A DNA stretch of 49,518 nucleotides from Paludibacter sp. GTDB taxonomy: Bacteria > Bacteroidota > Bacteroidia > Bacteroidales > Paludibacteraceae. Of the stretch, positions 46,923 through 49,518 are shown piece by piece. Location of the stretch: NCBI GenBank assembly GCA_028692715.1, contig JAQUWU010000037.1:1-49518 (forward strand). Reading direction: 5' to 3'. A program made the translations under genes and the position numbers. Below the pieces are notes generated by a model. The model ran no database searches. It was not told the origin of the DNA and saw nothing but the letters and a program-made list of their open reading frames with translations. The first letter of the stretch is position 1; every line of letters starts with the position of its first letter.

Positions 46923-47003
46923 AGTAAATACCTACATTTTCGTATATTATTAAACTATAGTCTCAGTTGATTGTTAGACTTTTGAAGATTTAGTTTAATA
47001 TGT

Positions 47004-48143
47004 ATGAAGAAGCTTAAGAAGCAAATAAAGGAATCATTTTTCAATCCGGTATTTCATTTACTTCCTTTATTGTTATTTTTATTAGTAGATGATTTTTTTG
47101 GGATGAATACTGCATGGAAGATAACTTTCCCTGTCGCATTATTTTTAGTTCTGTACGTTTATTTTGTTTATAATCGTATTTTTATCTGGCATTTAAGTTT
47201 TGTCATTTTATTCCTAAGTATTTGTATTATCACTGGATCTGAGAACCTTCTCCCAACCGGCAATAGCGTTAAAAATATTCTTTTTGAGATTGTTACTTTT
47301 GGGTTTTTATTCGTTTTTGTTGTTCTTCGAAACCCTTCAAAGCGCTTAATAACAAAATACATGTCGAAGTTAATCCCTATGACGAATAACTTCGAAGAAA
47401 TGTATAGATTCATACTGGCACTCACCCTTGTACTTTTTATTTATCTTAGTGTTCAACTTGTTTTAGTTTACACGACTTTAGAAAATTCAATATTTTATCA
47501 ACAAATATTGCGATACTTCTATCTAAGTTTACTTGTGTTTTTGATAATTTACGAGATCTTTCGGATTCAAATTATTCGATCAAAACTATTTCATGAAGAG
47601 TGGTGGCCTGTAGTGAATGACCAGGGGAAAATTGTTGGAACTATTGAACATCAAACCAGCCTTAAGGATGAAAATAAATATATGCATCCTGTTGTACGTG
47701 TAATGTTGGTCGATAAAGGAAGAGTATTTCTTCAAAAAAGGGCGGAAAGTAATATTGTTTATCCGGGATTATGGGATACTGCCATATCGAACCATGTTAA
47801 AGTGGGCGAATCAATTGAACAATGCGTTGACAGAACTGCACGTGAAAGATATCAACTTGAGAGGTTTAAGTATATGCATTTATCGAACTACACGGTTGAG
47901 TTAAAAGATGAATTTCATTATAGCTTTTTATTTGTCAGTTGTCAACTTTTGCAAATAAAACCAAACCCCGTATTCATTGATCAGACAAAATGGTGGACAA
48001 AACAACAGATTGAAGATAACATGACGGCGGGTATTTTTACCGATAATTTTAAATTGGAATTTGATGTTCTAAAACGAAGTGGATTGCTTGATAGCGGAGA
48101 ATGTGAATGTGCTTGTAATTTAAAGGATACAGTCTATAAGTAA
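47004..48143 (+). CDS. Six-helix membrane protein fused to a degenerate Nudix domain
   Basis: A 379-residue protein. Residues 1-190 hold about six hydrophobic helices (15-30, 40-57, 62-78, 92-108, 136-157, 168-190). Residues 195-355 are an isopentenyl-isomerase-like Nudix domain (WWPVVNDQGKIVGTIEHQ, HPVVRVMLVDKGRVFLQKRA). The Nudix box (262-284) reads VGESIEQ...DRTARERYQL, where REUxEE has become RTARER, losing most metal-binding acids. The C-terminus has a CECAC cluster. Catalysis is doubtful; a sensing or lipid-linked role is possible. It lies 81 bp after ribE. Confidence 0.7.
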   Translation: MKKLKKQIKESFFNPVFHLLPLLLFLLVDDFFGMNTAWKITFPVALFLVLYVYFVYNRIFIWHLSFVILFLSICIITGSENLLPTGNSVKNILFEIVTFGFLFVFVVLRNPSKRLITKYMSKLIPMTNNFEEMYRFILALTLVLFIYLSVQLVLVYTTLENSIFYQQILRYFYLSLLVFLIIYEIFRIQIIRSKLFHEEWWPVVNDQGKIVGTIEHQTSLKDENKYMHPVVRVMLVDKGRVFLQKRAESNIVYPGLWDTAISNHVKVGESIEQCVDRTARERYQLERFKYMHLSNYTVELKDEFHYSFLFVSCQLLQIKPNPVFIDQTKWWTKQQIEDNMTAGIFTDNFKLEFDVLKRSGLLDSGECECACNLKDTVYK

Positions 48144-48172
48144 TCAAATGACGTTATTAAAGAATAGTAATC

Positions 48173-48544
48173 CTATTTTTCTTCCTTTTTTGTTTTTAGA
48201 GAGAGGATGTGAAAGCTTACCCCCAGTGCAATTGCCACAAGTAGCAATTGTAAATACCATCTGTCCTTTAGCAGATAGAATACACTAAAAAGTATAGTAC
48301 TCCAAAGCATTGAAACGGATACAATTTTAATCTTTAAGGGGATTGATTTTTCATTGTTGTAATCACGAATATATTTTCCAAAAACCCTGTTGTTCAATAG
48401 CCAGTTATGAAGTTTTGGAGAGCTACGGGCAAATAAATAGGCTGAGAGTAGCGCAAACGGCGTAGTTGGAAGTAAAGGTACAAAAACACCAATAAATCCT
48501 AACGCTAAACTCACAATTCCTAAACTTAACAATACTATTTTCAC
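48173..48544 (-). CDS. DUF454 (YbaN-like) inner-membrane protein
   Basis: A 123-residue protein with helices at about 2-22, 30-45, and two in the C-terminal half. GFIGVFVPLLPTTPFALLSA and FARSSPKLHNWLLNN are the DUF454 hallmark. Function unknown. It is downstream of the hydrogenase-like gene on the same strand (127-bp gap), a pairing that may be meaningful. Converges with the Nudix fusion gene. Confidence 0.85.
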   Translation of the reverse strand: MKIVLLSLGIVSLALGFIGVFVPLLPTTPFALLSAYLFARSSPKLHNWLLNNRVFGKYIRDYNNEKSIPLKIKIVSVSMLWSTILFSVFYLLKDRWYLQLLLVAIALGVSFHILSLKTKKEEK

Positions 48545-48671
48545 ACTTATACTTTTAATAACTCATAAGTTTTATTGGAACATTTTTTGTTTGATTTTTC
48601 CTAAATTGACTTCTGTCTTTTATTTCCTGTCCTTTTTATTTTTTTTTTGAGGGAGGAAGGGGAGTCTTTTT

Positions 48672-49518
48672 TTATACTTCCTCCATTGCTTTTTTGAACA
48701 TTTTTTGTGCAGACCCATAATCGACTTTTCCACAAGGTCCTGAAATACAACCACCTTCACATGCCATTACTTCAATGAAATTTCCCGGAGCCTTCCCTTT
48801 TGCATATGCTCTGAGCAGTCCGATGTTTTTCTTTGAAATGTCTGAAACCTGAACGGATTTAACCCCAAGTTGAGGATACATTTTAGCTACTGCCGATATT
48901 ACTCCTCCGGCTCTTGCAAAACCTCGTCCCGACATTGGAGCGCAGGTTGAATTATTTTCCAATGTTTTCATTTCTATCGATAAACCACTAAAAATACAGT
49001 CAAGTTCTTCAAATGTAAGAATAAAGTCTATCATATCATTATCAGCCACTTCCTTCCGCTTGCCGACACAAGGGCCAATAAACACGATTTTTGCATCAGG
49101 ATATTTTTCCTTAGCCATTTCTGCTGTATAGTACATTGGTGATTTTGTATGCGATACAAATGGTTTCATCTCATGCAAATGTTTGTTCACCAATTCTATG
49201 TATGATGGACAACAAGAAGTAGTCATAAATTGTTGACCACTTTCTAATTTTTCTTGCAATTCAGCTCCCTCAAGTTTTGTTGTTTCCATCGCGCCATGTG
49301 CTACTTCAAGTGCATCGGTAAATCCAATTTGGCATACTGCTTCTGCAATTTCTGCTATTGTGTTTGGAAATTGAGACTGAACTGATGGAGCAATAATTGC
49401 CACTAGTTTTTCACCTCTGTTTAATGTGGCAAAAATATCGAATACCTGAGACACTTCGAATATTGAACCAAAAGGACAGGCATTTATACATTTACCACAA
49501 TAAATGCATTTACTTTCG
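48672..49518 (-). CDS. [FeFe]-hydrogenase-like iron-sulfur protein (5' end outside window)
   Basis: Open to the window edge; 281 codons visible plus stop. The N-terminal part has a 4Fe-4S cluster motif CIYCGKCINACPFG. H-cluster-type motifs follow: TSCCPSY (L1), IGPCVGKRKE (L2, lacking the Met of the canonical MPC) and MACEGGCISGPCGK (L3, where the canonical GGG is GPC). This pattern fits the divergent non-prototypical hydrogenases (sensory or uncharacterised groups) rather than HydA. An internal GTG at 49454 is not the start, since the ferredoxin motif is in frame upstream. Confidence 0.8.
   Translation of the reverse strand, partial: ESKCIYCGKCINACPFGSIFEVSQVFDIFATLNRGEKLVAIIAPSVQSQFPNTIAEIAEAVCQIGFTDALEVAHGAMETTKLEGAELQEKLESGQQFMTTSCCPSYIELVNKHLHEMKPFVSHTKSPMYYTAEMAKEKYPDAKIVFIGPCVGKRKEVADNDMIDFILTFEELDCIFSGLSIEMKTLENNSTCAPMSGRGFARAGGVISAVAKMYPQLGVKSVQVSDISKKNIGLLRAYAKGKAPGNFIEVMACEGGCISGPCGKVDYGSAQKMFKKAMEEV

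Overview
The window comes from a Bacteroidota (Bacteroidetes) chromosome, most likely Bacteroidales. The evidence is an AT-rich genome, few Shine-Dalgarno sites, TAnnTTTG-type -7 promoter elements, a type IX secretion sorting domain, DUF3822 next to rsmD, the atpDC-x-BEFHAG order, zinc-free S4, S14 and L36, and an EF-G paralogue of the Bacteroides EF-G2 kind. No rRNA, tRNA or CRISPR array was seen. Genus cannot be fixed from the sequence alone.

Layout. 1-127 is the edge of an IS3-like insertion element on the minus strand, where rpsJ would normally lie. 243-15073 is the fused S10-spc-alpha supercluster in canonical order (rplC to rplQ, with secY, map, infA and rpoA), closed by a strong terminator. 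Two small genes, rpmD (L30) and rpmJ (L36), lie inside it. 15358-17700 holds two exported proteins: an FMN-binding-domain protein and a T9SS cargo protein. 18016-24515 is the phosphate unit pstC-pstA-pstB-phoU, a terminator, then a PhoB/PhoR-like two-component pair. An LplT-like MFS transporter and an EF-G paralogue with altered G motifs follow. 28998-31467 encodes a PapD-like periplasmic protein, a MORN-repeat protein and a small lipoprotein.

From 31490 to 43527 genes run on the minus strand: the whole F1Fo ATP synthase operon, lepA, rsmD, a DUF3822 gene and an uncharacterised membrane-anchored protein. From 43929 the plus strand carries a RelA-type (p)ppGpp synthetase with a decayed hydrolase half, riboflavin synthase and a six-helix membrane/Nudix-like fusion. 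The right end has, on the minus strand, a DUF454 gene and a [FeFe]-hydrogenase-like iron-sulfur protein cut by the window edge.

The genes are largely housekeeping: translation, secretion, ATP synthesis, phosphate homeostasis and stringent response. The most notable non-gene signal is a family of short GC-rich palindromic repeats (core CCCCTTTAGGGG, usually followed by TTAGGGGT), with about fifteen copies inside operons. They often form facing pairs; one is embedded in the pstB coding sequence and one abuts the phoR-like start codon. A separate ~200-bp MITE-like element with terminal inverted repeats and a 14-bp direct repeat sits between the T9SS gene and pstC. Other points of interest are a PstS-like segment inside PstC with no pstS nearby, the GTPase-altered EF-G, and the degenerate Nudix fusion.
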